Assembly: GCF_040954835.1 (NCBI RefSeq)
Contig: NC_090711.1
Span: forward strand, 13,263,001 to 13,327,000
Direction: 5' to 3'
Length of the DNA: 64,000 nucleotides
From: Lepisosteus oculatus
Lineage: Eukaryota > Chordata > Actinopteri > Semionotiformes > Lepisosteidae
Both the position numbers and the translations under genes were made by a program. The stretch's first letter is position 1. Every line of letters starts with the position of its first letter. The notes below the pieces were generated by a model, which saw only the letters and a program-made list of their open reading frames with translations, was not told the origin of the DNA and did no database searches. Shown in pieces: positions 22,714 through 35,000 of this stretch.

Positions 22714-22724
22714 CAACTGTTCAT
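22713..22724 (-). promoter_or_regulatory. Three-codon upstream ORF overlapping the helz2 start codon
   Basis: In the 5' UTR part of exon 1, ATG AAC AGT TGA ends in a TGA whose A is the first base of the main ATG (TGATG). The uORF ATG has G at -3, while the main ATG has T at -3. This layout favours termination-reinitiation or leaky scanning to the ATG at 22707. Inference from sequence only. Confidence 0.5.
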
Positions 22725-23719
22725 GCCAATTGTTTCAGAGAAAAATTTTCGCCCTGTAAAGAAAATCATAGACTAATCAATTTCATGTACAATATTTACA
22801 TCAGGGTATAATCCTTGCTCTGTTATGACAGAAGTGCTTGCAGACACTCAAAAGAAGGTTAAAAACACTGGGCAAAAAGCAAAAGGCAGGAGACGTGACA
22901 AGCAGAAGACAAACATTTATTAGTTTCCCTTCCCAAGGTTGACCCCACATCTTAAACCCATTGATTGAGAAAAGCTACAATAACAGAACAGAACAGCAGA
23001 ACAGTTCAGTCCTAGACACCACCAAAGACTGAGATGATACTGGGAGGAAAGTACTGTAAAATAAACCCAGTGGAATGCACGCTGCCTGAGTTTCTTGCAG
23101 TAACTGCAATGCCAACACCTCCACTGCTACAGTTATTCTGCTCAAAGCAACAGAAATAAGGAGCTGGTGGGCTGTAAATGATCGCATTGGAGGACTTCAG
23201 GCTGCTTAGCCCTGCTCTTATCAGCCAAGATACTAAGAAATTAACTTGGACTTGGGCGTCTTCTGCTGTGAAACTCGCTTCTACTGTTTCCAAAGTACTG
23301 TAGATATCTCCTATCTTGCTATCTCACCTTCTGCAGACGTGGTGTGGCACGCAGAACTTTTCCATTTCACTCAGTCGGCAGTCTTCCCATAGTCTCAACA
23401 AAACCTGCTGCAGCCCAGCTCTGCCTGGTTCCAAGTACCAAAAACACATCGTCATGCTCAAGACTGCTCTCCTACGTTGACCTGCCCTCCACAATTTAAA
23501 CCCCGATGCCCTGGATTTCCCAAATGGCATCTTGCGAGGCTGGCCTGCGTGTGAAGCTACGTTACAGTATGTCTTCCTCAAAGAAGCTCCCTCATCCAGT
23601 ATCTCACACATCCAGTAACACACCTATTACATTTACCTGTCACAGTTCAGTGGTGGAAGAAGTGGGTCCACTCTAATATGTTATGTAAAGTGCTCTGAGA
23701 TTATCTGAAACGAGAATAT

Positions 23720-23928
23720 TGTAACGCTTACGGCCGACAAGCAGTGTGTGTAAGAGCCGGCGTACCAGAGCGGGTGACGTCACCGCCCTTCCCTGTGATA
23801 GCAGGACCACAGCTACTCACGGGGCTAGGTCGCTGCAGAGAGACGCGGAAGTCCCGGGTTCGAGCCACCTATACTTTGGGCCGACCAGATGCGGCAAGGG
23901 CGCCCGCCTGAGCCCCCGTAGCGTTACA
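23720..23928. mobile_element. 209-bp TG...CA element (solo LTR/TRIM-like) in helz2 intron 1
   Basis: Ends are TGTAACGCT and AGCGTTACA, perfect 9-bp inverted termini that begin TG and end CA. Flanking bases are ATAT on both sides (possible 4-bp target duplication, weak because the locus is AT-repetitive). Inside are the CRE palindrome GGTGACGTCACC (23773-23784) and a Pol III B-box-like GGGTTCGAGCC. No coding capacity. It could also be a MITE. Confidence 0.5.
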
Positions 23929-24774
23929 ATATATATAATTGCAGTTCTTTCTTTACTCTTAGTGTGCCACTTCCCAAGGTGCAGGGGTTGTTGGAGGATG
24001 TGAGTGGGTAATTGCAAATCACAAGACGCGGAACTGTGAGATGATAATAATAAATAGAAACTGAGAGGAACGACAGAGCAGAGGTTAACGATTTTTCTCA
24101 AACTTCCTCGTTGGACAGGGTGTGCGTGATCTGTCATCGTGACGTACAGTACAGTTACAGCTGTAATAAATACAACCCGTTTGCTTTTCTACGTGCAGAT
24201 GAAATAAGGAAGCTTCCTGCTGCATCACTTTTAGCCTGTGGTTTAGGGCGTCCGGTACATACAATAAAGAAGCTATTTTAATCTATAACAAAAGCGAACA
24301 CAATATGAATTACTTATGATTGTTATATTATTATATTACGTATTATAATGATATGTTAATTGTTTTTATTCATTGAGTTCTCATGAAATACATCATACGA
24401 AATAAAATAGTCGACGAAACAATCATTAAACTATTCTTAAAACAGAAAAATGCACGCCAACTAAATCTTAAACTTAAAACTATAATAATTTATAAACACG
24501 GCTAAACTGTTTTTAAAATATGCGCATATTATATATAATAACATGAAAAAGTTGACGTGACAATATACCAATATACAATATATTCCTTATATGTGTTATT
24601 CGCAAAATAGGTCAGGGAAAAAAAATTTGAGCGTCCTAAAGCTAATGGTTTTATAAAATTATCTTTCCTTCATCCTTCATTTTGCCCATTTTAGAAATTA
24701 AGCGATATTTTAATGATAATATTTTTCTTATCAGAAAGGAAAAATACAATGTTTATAATTAAGTAAATACTTAC

Positions 24775-24945
24775 TTTCCGGACTGTATTTTGTTCCATCG
24801 TACAATACAGTAAATTTCGAGGAGGACCAAGACCTGTGAAAAACTCAAATCCGTCAGCTGATTCCGCCGATTTCAACAGGAGCTGAGGTCTGTGATGAGC
24901 AAACCCTTTGCCAATGTTTTTAAATCTCACCTCGTTGCTTTGCAA
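24775..24945 (-). other. helz2: Probable non-coding first exon of helz2
   Basis: A perfect minus-strand donor (GGAAA|GTAAGT, donor G at 24774) ends an open stretch that could begin near 24945. Joined to the acceptor at 22753 it would give a 5' UTR. Any ORF from the ATG at 24945 meets TGA in the next exon, so it would be another uORF. The transcription start is unknown. Supported only by the donor, its position upstream of the gene and the adjacent ISRE-like sites. Confidence 0.4.
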
Positions 24946-24980
24946 TGTTTGGGCGTCCCCTTTCAGCTGAAGTACTTCTT

Positions 24981-25005
24981 AGTTTCGATTTATGAAAACC
25001 GAAAC
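24981..25005 (-). promoter_or_regulatory. Paired inverted ISRE/IRF-like sites upstream of helz2
   Basis: On the plus strand, AGTTTCGATTTA is followed at once by GAAAACCGAAAC. Each contains an IRF core of form AANNGAAA (AATCGAAA on minus, AACCGAAA on plus), one base from the ISRE consensus GAAANNGAAA. They lie a few tens of bases upstream of the proposed first exon. HELZ2 is interferon-inducible in mammals, which fits. Confidence 0.45.
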
Positions 25006-27850
25006 AGCTACAGGATATTGCAATTCACTGTCACTTAATTTTAGAGCTCTTCATTTGTTCAGAGACACACTCTATGTACAAATAGCGATTCCAAAGTGTG
25101 CCTAAATGTGTTATTTCGATTTAGAATAATAGTAAAATATCAGATTTCACTACTACTTGCGTAGCATTGCTGTTGATACAACCTGCTTGCCTTACAAGTC
25201 TATAGGAACACTACATTTTGGTTTAATCGCTATGTACTATATGCGCATAGTGTGGCTTTTTTCAATGGCTAAGAGACCCATCACTAAGAGGAAACATTAT
25301 TATCGAAGGTAACAGTTATTACTACTTTAACAAACACAGTATGGGGTTGTGAACATGGGTGAACAGATTCCGGTATAAAGTATTTTTACGCCCTATTAAG
25401 CGAATGGTGTGATACGTTTTCGTGCGTTTGTTTGATCTAACAGGGTAAACTTATTTCGTCCAGCTACTTGAGATAGGGCAATGTGGGCTCCATTGTTTTG
25501 TTGATTAATATCATCAATGTCATGACTAAGCGTCATATGGTCACAGTTTACAGCACATCCTTCAGGAAGTTTTCACGTTAGCGTGCAAAGTTCCCTCTGA
25601 AGAAAGAAGTCAATGGTGTTTTAGCATTTGAGATACACTAGTATGTAGACAATGGCCATTATAACATGGGTGTAACAAGTGCATTCCAGAATTCAACCGC
25701 ATTTATGATCCAATGGTTCTGTATTTGAAATATGACACGCCAATTTATATGTCAAAACAAACGAATTGTTGGGCAGGTCTAGTTCCAGGTCTAGTTGTAC
25801 CAAGTATTGACTCACCACTTAGGATATTTCAGGTTGGTATTTTTTATACATAATTTTGTGTCCCCATAAAATGTTTCCCCTCAAAAACAGAGTATTGGTG
25901 TATACATCAAAGTAAAACAAAATGTAATTTTTAGGCACTGACAACGTAATGTGAAAAAAAGTTTAGGGGAACCGATTTTGTATAGGCACTGCAGTAACAG
26001 CACAAGGTTTTATTTAATTCATCAGATGGTTATAAGCATTAAAAAACGTATGCGTGCTACAAAGGGATGGGAAATTATGAATACTTCTAAAGTTGGTGTC
26101 TTGAAACCCAACTCAACAGCTCTCAAGATCATTGAGCTCTATTAAAATTGTGCATTCTGAAATATTACTATCACTACACACAGGGGTTGTCATGGCAATT
26201 GAGAAGTAATACTCATGGTGTAGAGAAGTAATCACTGAGCTTTTGAGGTGTTTTTGGTGGTGAACGTCCTGTCAAGATTGTTGAGTTCTGATTTTGTTCA
26301 AGCAGGTTCCCCGATACTCACAGTGCAGGATTTCTTCGGCTATCCTTCATACCTGCTCTGAGTCCATGTGTAATGTGTTTTATCAGTGGAAATTTAAGAC
26401 TGGATATTCCAGGGTAACCTGCACACTAAGATTTAATAATGCAATTAACATGCATTTAAACTATTACCACCTATATATATTCTATATGTTTCAGAGTGTA
26501 TTGCATAAGTTGGTAGTTACATTCAAATGTGGAATGTAATACAGTGCTGATGACACACTGAATGTTATAAAATATGTTCTGAATGTAAGGATATTTGCAT
26601 ACTTATGTGGTTTATCTAATGAATTATAACTAGTGTGATAAAGAAAAACACATTTTTGTTCCAGTCACACTAAATTTCTTTAGGTAGATATTTGAACTGA
26701 AGAAAACCGAACACTAGGAATCCCGGAATTTCCTACCGTGTTAAAAATGAGTTTCCAAAAAACCTTAATTAACACAGCTTAACATAGCTAACATTTACAT
26801 AGCTTACAAGCTATGCGTTTCAAAACCTTTGTCTTGAAGCATAACTCAATATGGAACCATTGTAATTTTAATTTTATGGAAGGGGAAAAAAAAACAGAAA
26901 CATCAGAACAGTCTTAAGAACTGTACAAATGTTTAATATCAAACCTTAAGTGTCCAGTCTCAGATCAGTGCGTAAAGCTTTACTTTATGAGAACTGGTAT
27001 CTATTACAAAAAACCTCTACTGTAAACCAAAAGTCCAAGGGCTGATGTTTTTCTTAAGGCATTCAAAAGGTTTTCTTACAAGGCATGTAAATATCAGCAT
27101 ATTACATTACCGTCAATTATTTGCGATGTACAGTAAAACTAATTTACACTTAAAAAAATTATATACAACAGTGAACTTTTGTTATTTACAAGACGAAGTG
27201 GGGCAGCAAACTGTACACAACAATATCAGGAAAACAAGGCGATGAAACAGTTCGCCTTTGCAAAATAATACAATGACACAAAAGAAAGAACACAGGAGTC
27301 AGTCAGTCAGTGTGAAATGTGTTCTGGAGTCCCTCACTGAAATCTGGATGCAATTTGTGTGGAAAGTTTAAAACTGGCAGCTGTTTGGTTTTTCAAATTG
27401 TGTTAAATTAGTTACTCTGCGTGCATTACTGAGACCAGTGCTTTGTGGTTTCAAGTATTTATTGATGGCTTCAAAGGTAAGCCACCTAGACTTAGAGGGA
27501 TATATATACATACACTGTATTTCCATAAAAAAATGTACAGGTCGTTTAAGGTATATTTATCTTTCAGATAGAAAATCGTTTCTTGAAATAATAAATCGAG
27601 GGGGAGGGGTGACTAAATTCAGACAGTTTTCAGTCTTATCCAGAAAAAAATCAATTATAGTTCATGAACTATAGTGAGTTACTCAAAGTGCTTGCGTGAA
27701 CACTATGGGCATATCTATACATACCTGTATATAAAAATATATATTAACCTGTATTCAAAGGTAAGGATAACTCAGCTGTTGAAACCATAAGCTTCTGTGC
27801 TCTTGAGACAATTGACAGTCTGTTGCCTTCTGAGACAGTATCCACCAGAT

Positions 27851-27856
27851 TTTATT
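27851..27856 (-). terminator. Candidate poly(A) signal for gmeb2
   Basis: AATAAA on the minus strand (TTTATT on plus), about 555 bp after the stop codon. A further AATAAA lies at 27463-27458. No downstream GU-rich element was assessed. Confidence 0.3.
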
Positions 27857-28080
27857 TCACTTCAGCTCATCATGTGAGAAAGAGGGAACAGGCGAATAAA
27901 CTGATGATGCTAAACATCTTGCAAATGTCATATGTACTAGTGACACTTAGCACGTGAGATTTGAAACAATGAGGGTCCTTTAGATCTGTAACATGTATTG
28001 AGAGTGATCTGTACCTTGGTATCAAAATGTTAAGAAATGCTCTCCCCCACACCCCCCCTCCAAAAGAGAAGATCTTCTAT

Positions 28081-28266
28081 CAGGGATGGGCTATTCTGAT
28101 CCTGGAGGGTCAAGGTGTTGGCTGGTTTTCATTCTCAATGACTTAAACTGGTCCAGTTAAGCCAATGTGCAGCTCATTAACAGCTTCTCCCAGTTTCTCA
28201 GGTGCTGTAGCTTAGCAGAGAAGAAAACTGCAGACATCCCTCCAGGACCAAGGCTGTCCATCCCTG
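28081..28266. mobile_element. hAT-like MITE in the gmeb2 3' region
   Basis: Termini CAGGGATGGGC and GTCCATCCCTG are inverted repeats, with internal TCCTGGAGGG and CCCTCCAGGA extending the inverted arms. About 186 bp, no coding. The flanking duplication is not clean. It probably lies within the gmeb2 3' UTR, since it begins about 140 bp after the stop. Confidence 0.65.
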
Positions 28267-28406
28267 CTCTTCCTCCATTCCAGCCTTGTGCTCGGAAGAT
28301 GCAAATAAGGAACAACACTGAAATACTTCACATTAAAACAAACGCCCAGATAGCCTTCCGGGCCAAGCCGTGTGCTTTGTGCAGAAGCTCCGCAGTCCCG
28401 TTGTTG

Positions 28407-29041
28407 TTACTGCTTTTCCGCGTGATCCTCCTTCACCTCGATCACAGTGGTCTCTTCGGTCTGCGTGACCGCCGTCTCGATCGTGCTGGTGGGCACGGCC
28501 ACTATGGTCCCTCCCGCTGCGGCCATGTTCTGGAGGGTGGCGCCCAGGGCCGGCAGCGTGAGCAGCTGGAAGGGGCTGACCACCTTGACGATGGTGCTGC
28601 CGTCCTGGATGGCGGCCGTGCTGAGGACGGTCAGGTTGGAGGCGTCGGGCTGGATCTCCACCGTGTTGGGGATGGTGGCGCCCGGCGACGCCAGCACTGT
28701 GTAGCCTCCCAGGAGCGGCGAGTTCGTGGTGGCGAAGGTGGCAGGCTGCTGGGAGGAGTTGCTGATGCCGGAGCCCTGGATGGCCGACATCACTTTGCTC
28801 AGCGAGAGGTTGGTCAGCTGGGTGACGGGCAGCCCGGAGGCCAGCGTGATCTGCGCCGGCTGGCTGGACACGTGGGTGGCCACAGACGCCGGGCCTGAGG
28901 TGGCGCGCGTCAGCCGGGGTCGCTTGGGTGCCGGCGGGTTCGAGACTGGCGTTAGCGTCATTAAAACGTTGTTCAGGTGCTGAGATTTGCTCTTCAGCTC
29001 TTTGGCTCTCTTGCGGTGCTCATCACATTGTTGCTCCAGTG
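28407..29041 (-). CDS. gmeb2: gmeb2 exon 10: coiled coil and C-terminal region, stop
   Basis: Residues 316-526 and stop TAA at 28409-28407. Coiled coil LEQQCDEHRKRAKELK, then a basic KRPRLTRA stretch (possible NLS) and the conserved GGYTVLASPGAT, VEIQPDASNLTVLSTAAIQ and VVSPFQLLTL. GC-rich; antisense open frames here are by-products. Acceptor TTACTGCAG|CA. Confidence 0.95.
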
Positions 29042-32000
29042 CTGCAGTAAGAAAAAGCAAGGAGCAGTCAGTTACTAAGATAGAGTGACTTACCAATCAC
29101 CCATTTCTTCTATACTGAGCATCCAAAGAAGGTTGGCACTCATAACAGCCAGCCTGCCATCAGTCACTATGAGTGGAGTTCTGTAGCAGCCTCATCAATC
29201 TTGAAGGACTGTGCTCAGGTGTAATGTCTTGCCAAATTCCAATTGGCCAGTTGTAAACATGCCTGACGCCAAACAACAGCGATCCAACTTAGCACGATCT
29301 GATATTTTGTAATGTAGGGTTCTTTTGGGGGGCATAAAGGGAGAATACTCTCGTTCCATCCTTCCTGGCATTTTTCGGAAAAGTGAAAATGGGAACAATA
29401 GGAGAGGAAGAGGAACTGCAGTGACCGTGCAAGTGGAACCTCTGAGGAATTGGGCGGGTTTCTGGGACTGTCCAGGCTTCACCGGAAAGGGACCAGTGGT
29501 ACATCATAGGAGCCTGGAGGAGTCCCGCAAGCCAATAAAAGTGTGCTCTTAAGCTCGTGATGCACTATCTCTGAGTTACGTTGTGTGGACTGGGGATCGT
29601 TATTCACCACACATATCAAGAGAACAGTGTCTTGGTGTCACTGGTAAACAGGGCATATTCATTCCTTTCTGCATTTTTCTACCTTGATTTTAATCAGGCT
29701 TGACATTTAACAGCTTATCGTTGAGTGCCAACAGGAACTAAGTTAATCAGGGGATACAATGTTTATGCAATGTTTCCAAAAACATTTACTCGCTCTTCAA
29801 AATTCTAACTATTCTATGCATGCATACCTATGGTGATAAGTTTTCTTTCAGTATTCTTTCTCAGTGGGAAACTTTCTTTTCACAACAGCAGGAAACTGCT
29901 GTTGTGAAACACTAACCAATACATTTCCTTACTTGAAATGCAGAAAAAACTACATTCTGCTTAAACTGAGTTTCCGAGTCATTTTTTAAAGGGACAGAAA
30001 CAGGTGTACCTCCTTTCGACCAGAGACAGGAACGCTGCCAAGAAATATCTGACTTGCATGGATATTTAAATAGTACACAAAAACATAACCCCAAAAATCT
30101 CTTTCAAATTCCAAGATCTACTCATTTGCGTCTAAATAATCTAGAGAAGCGCTAACCAATCCATACACTGATATACGATTTTTTTTCAGCCCTTATATGC
30201 TGCAGTCTCACTGTACGAAGATATGGAAGGAAAAGATATTGGGGAACCTGGTAGTCAAGAAAGCTTCAGGTCACTATTCTGTCATGGGCTTTCCACTCAC
30301 CTACTAAGCTGCGCGTGTACTGCTCTCTGTACCGATCCATTTGGCTCTTGTGACTTGCCAGGACCTTCTTCACCAGGTCCAGCATGCCGAAGTTTTGCAC
30401 TATATTGTTCAACAGGACAGCATCTGTAAAACATTTGCCCCGAAACCGGTTAATCAGAACAAACCCAGAGCCGCCTGTTGGTTTATTTTGGTTTACAACT
30501 CATTCGCTCCTGCGCACTCATTCGGCTGCGTTTTTGCAGTCTCGTCGCGCATCGGCCGGGGTTGTGGGCACTAACCGGTGACCTGTAAGGGCGGCTGCTG
30601 AATTCGGTCTTGTAGTCCCTTCAGGGTTTCTTTCACCTCCTTCTGGAACTCTTCGACCACCTCCTCCAGCAGCCCCGCGTCCTTCAGCCCACGCCAGAAA
30701 GCTACCGTATCCTCTAGAAATGGGGACATAGAAAGACTTTAGGTTTTCCCGGTTCAGTCCTGCAGCAGAACACCACTGACACTAGGCCACAGCATCCACA
30801 TTCTTTAAATCCCACCTCTAGCACTCCCACTCCTGTCTAAAGGCACAATGTAAACCTCTATAGTGCTGTAGTGGAGTTATACAAGGGCAACATAAGGTCA
30901 CTTCCACTGACCTCCAATTGTCGTCACCCACTCGGTACTGTCCTCTGAGGCTTCCACTGTGAAGGTGGCTGGAGAGCCGTTTACTGCAAAAACACATTCT
31001 CGCACGGTTAAGGCATGGAAACAAAACAAATAGCTTTACAAAATGACGATGTGACATCATGTAGGTACTTTGTATGTGCATGCCTTGAAACCAGAACATT
31101 TGTACACCCTTCAAGCATCCTTCCATTTCCTAGCCAACTCATCCAATTCACACACACAGAGACATAGAGACACACAGAGGGACACACACATAAAACACAC
31201 AGAGACACACACACAGAAACGCACCAGGGCCAGTTTTCCCAGAATCTAGCTAACCTAACAATATCTCTTTGGATTGTGGGAGGAAACCGGACCACCCAGA
31301 GGAAACTCACTTGAACACAGGGAGAACATACAAACTCCACACAGACAGAAGCCCAAGCCCAGAGCTGAACCCAGAGCCCCAGCGCTGTGAGGTATTAATG
31401 CTAACTACTACACCACCGTTTCACCCTACACTGTCCATATATCTAAATAACTGTGTGACACATGGAACAGGGTTTATAGTCACAACTGCCCTGAAGCGCT
31501 CTCGTGTTTGTTTGAACTGGGCGGCTCCAGCGCACTGGCAGGTGGCTGTACGTGCAGCTAGAATCACAACAGCGTCTCGAGCCAATGTGTACAATAAGGC
31601 TCTGAAGCCCCTTCTTCTAAACACACTAGATAGTCTCTATGCATACTACAAATGTGGTGTCTAAACTATTACAACAGCAAATGTCTGGAACCTGAAATGC
31701 TATCTGTAGAGAGAAAAAAAAATGTAGTAAACGTCTTCTGCTTTGATCCAGAAGGCCTCATAAATTTCTGGCTGCACCGCATACTAATTCTAGCAGTTCG
31801 GCTGTGCAAATTGAGCACACACCTACCCCGATTCAGTTTACTAGAAGCACGGATCTGGGAGTCCTTACTGTCTTGCCTCTGTGCGAGTCACAGTAAAATA
31901 AAAACAGCTTTTACTTAATAAAAGGTGCCGTGCACATCATTAGAGCCGATAAATAGAAGCTTTCTTTCGGCACCAGACAAACGCGACCCATTCCTCCATT

Positions 32001-35000
32001 TTTTTCCCCCCACACAAAGCCCCGCGGCTCCACTTCAAACCGGGCCAGCGGGTTGGTCAAGGCGCGGCTTGCGGAAGGATGTCGGGTACCGTCGGCTGAC
32101 GCGGGGGTGATGGGGATGAATTCGGTGGACTGCTGGCTGCTGAACGAGGCCCTGTTGCCCACGAGGTCGATTTTCGTGCTGCGGCAGGTGTTGGAACAGA
32201 CCTTGGAGTGCTGGTAGAAGTCCAGCTCTCCGGAGTCCATGATCTTCCTGGATTACAGACGAAAGGTCACAACCTTGTGAGGACCTGAATGAACCCCCCC
32301 CCCCCCCAATCAAACCACATGGATCTAAAACAGAGACATTATAATTAACACAGACTAACAGCTAATACATAAACAGAGTGATTAACACCTTTAACATTCA
32401 ATACTACAGAGCAGAATGCTGGCATGTTCCCTCTTTAGACCTACACCAGTGTAGTTCAATTACTGCAAAATATTTAAAGGCTCTGTAAACACTCTTGGAA
32501 TGAAAACAACCTTTAATAAAATGTTCTCCATAGGGACAATATGCCTTTCAGGCCACCTTGTGCAGACTAAATTAATGCAATCCTACAATGATTTAGATGA
32601 AATAAACTGTGCTGGAGTAGTATTTTAAGATCACTTTATTGGCCATACACAATTTCTTGTATTAGGACTTGGTCTTTTCGCAGACCCCAGCTTGCTCTCC
32701 ATGAGGCACACAGACAGGGAGAGACGCTTGGGGTCAGAGCGCAGGGGCAGCCATTTATACGGCGCCCCTGGAGCCGTTGGGGTGAAGGGCCTTGCTCAGG
32801 GGCCCAGCGGAGTAGGATTCCCCTGCCGGCCGCAGGATACGAACCAACAACCTTCCAGCCACAGGCGCAGATCCTTAGCCACAGAGCCACCACACCACAC
32901 CAATATTATAACTTATACTGCCACAATACTTAATAAAGAATTGGAGAAAAAAAACATGATTTTAGCTTTTCCATTTTTAAAGAGCAAGCAGTTTTGCTCC
33001 AACTTTAGAAATCAAGGCCAAGGCAGTAAGAAAATCTCCCAGCACAGTACTTTACATTGTACTTAAACTGGTTTATCACCCAGGACAGCTCTATCCAAAC
33101 CTCCTTAATGAAGTAATAATTATTTTCTTTCACAAACATCTGTTTAACTCAACTATTGATCACTTTAATCTTCCCAGCTCCCTAATCATTCCTTTAAGCA
33201 GTCCCAAGTGGGAAATAACGATAAACACATTATAAAGAGAAAGCGTTCAGCCCATCAGGTTCAGCTTGATACACCCGTGCTATAATATGAATATTTAAAA
33301 CAAGTATATACTGAGCATTGAAAGAGATCACTTATAGCTGCAACAAATTCACAAAAAGTCATAGTTAGGAAGATGAGTCTTTCTTTTGCAGGTGCAGTTG
33401 ACACTTAATTGAATGGACATGGCTAAGGTAAACTCGTTTTGCTCATTAACATTTGTCACAAACAGAGCTGATCAGCAGGGAGTCTGTGTGTGTGTGTGTG
33501 CAATTGAAAGCAATACAAGCTGTATATCTGTGATGCGTGCTTTGCACCAGGTTGCAGCTGCTGTCTGGTTGGATTCTCTCCCCTTCTGGACGAGCACCTG
33601 CCTGTTCACGGGTCTGTGGGCCGCAGATGCTACCTGTCAGCCAGCTTACTCCACCAAGTGCGGTGTCACATTCTCATCTTGCAGGAGAGAAGTGGGGCGT
33701 TGTCACATGAAGACTGAAATAGCCAGCAGCCATATAGCTCATAGCTGGCAGCCCCACTGGAGCTCAGCAGGTATGAGCCTGGTCAGTACCTGGATGGGAG
33801 ACCTCCTGGGAAAAACTAAGGTTGCTGCTGGAAGAGGTGTTAGTGGGGCCAGCAGGGGGCGCTCACCCTGCGGTCTGTGTGGGTCCTAATGCCCCAGTAT
33901 AGTGAGGGGGACACTCTACTGTAAAATAGGTGCCGTTCTTCAGATGAGATGCAAAACTGAAGTCCTGACTCTCTGTGGTCATTAAAAATCCCAGGGCATT
34001 TCTCAAAAAGAGTAGGGGTGTTACCCCGGTGTCCTGTCCAAATTTCCCCCTGGCCTTTACCGATCATGACCTTCTTATCATCTCCATCTCTGAACTGGCT
34101 TCATTACTCTGCTCTCCTCCCCACTGAGAGCTGCTGTGTGGTGAGAGTACTGGAGCACTATTTCTGCCGTTAATCATCCAGATGGGGCTGCACACTGGTG
34201 GTGGTGGAGGGGAGTCCCCGTTACCTGTAAAGCGCCTGTGATGCACTCATTGATGTCCAGCAGGGTCATGGACATGACACGAAAACCTGACTCATCACCA
34301 GCTAATAAAACCAGGAATATTAAAAGAGCTGGGATTGCAGTTAATAATATATTTACTTTTTAATTTTGAGGAAGTGTTTTATAATATTTTAAATAAGAAT
34401 AGCAAGTAGCATATTGTGTAGGGTCTTCAAACCGGACACAGAGGACATGCAATCCTTTATAAAACTTCTTGTAAACATATAATTTAATTATTGTCTCTAA
34501 TTAAATGAAATGTGACAAATCAATTTTCGGATTTGATACGAAACAATTTTCACTTAATAAAACAGTGTTTGCATTTTTAAAGAGCAAGCAGTTTTGCTCC
34601 AACTTTAGAAATCAAGGCCAAGGCAGTAAGAAAATCTCCCAGCACAGTACTTTACATTGTACTTAAACTGGTTTATCACCCAGGACAGCTCTATCCAAAC
34701 CTCCTTAATGAAGTAATAATTCTTTTCTTTCACAAACATCTGTTTAACTCAACTATTGATCACTTTAATCTTCCCAGCTCCCTAATCATTCCTTTAAGCA
34801 GTCCCAAGTGGGAAATAACGATAAACACATTATAAAGAGAAAGCGTTCAGCCCATCAGGTTCAGCTTGATACACCCGTGCTATAATATGAATATTTAAAA
34901 CAAGTATATACTGAGCATTGAAAGAGATCACTTATAGCTGCAACAAATTCACAAAAAGTCATAGTTAGGAAGATGAGTCTTTCTTTTGCAGGTGCAGTTG

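Larger units (their letters stand above)
24946..28406. other. helz2 upstream region and gmeb2 3' UTR/intergenic
   Basis: AT-rich, with no coding exon recognised. It contains the ISRE-like pair next to helz2, a hAT-like MITE close to gmeb2 and several AATAAA motifs on minus. The boundary between gmeb2 3' UTR and intergenic DNA cannot be set by eye. Confidence 0.6.
32972..34569. repeat. Segmental duplication, left copy (internally deleted)
   Basis: 32972-34301 matches 34572-35905 nearly base for base (offset 1600, then 1604 after a GT-repeat length change). 34303-34569 matches 37294-37560 (offset 2991). The left copy is therefore a duplicate of 34572-37560 lacking the part equivalent to 35906-37293, which contains gmeb2 exons 5 and 4. 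Confidence 0.9.

Noticed and set aside
23324..23623. 99-codon minus-strand open frame upstream of helz2 exon 1
   Set aside because: No recognisable domain and no fitting splice sites; considered as an extra helz2 exon and dropped.
28167..28898. A 243-codon plus-strand open frame
   Set aside because: It is antisense to the GC-rich gmeb2 exon 10 plus the MITE; composition is Gly/Arg-rich with no motif, a shadow of the real exon.
30577..30583. Alternative gmeb2 exon 8 donor CAG|GTCACC
   Set aside because: It gives phase 0 and a stop in exon 9; the GTTAGT donor seven bases later gives the conserved PPLQ..DAVLLNN.
31140..31230. CA/GA-rich tract as a CRISPR-like or structured repeat
   Set aside because: It is a simple-sequence expansion in the body of a tRNA-headed SINE.
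32692..33066. 124-codon plus-strand open frame
   Set aside because: It overlaps a tRNA-derived SINE; no protein motif.
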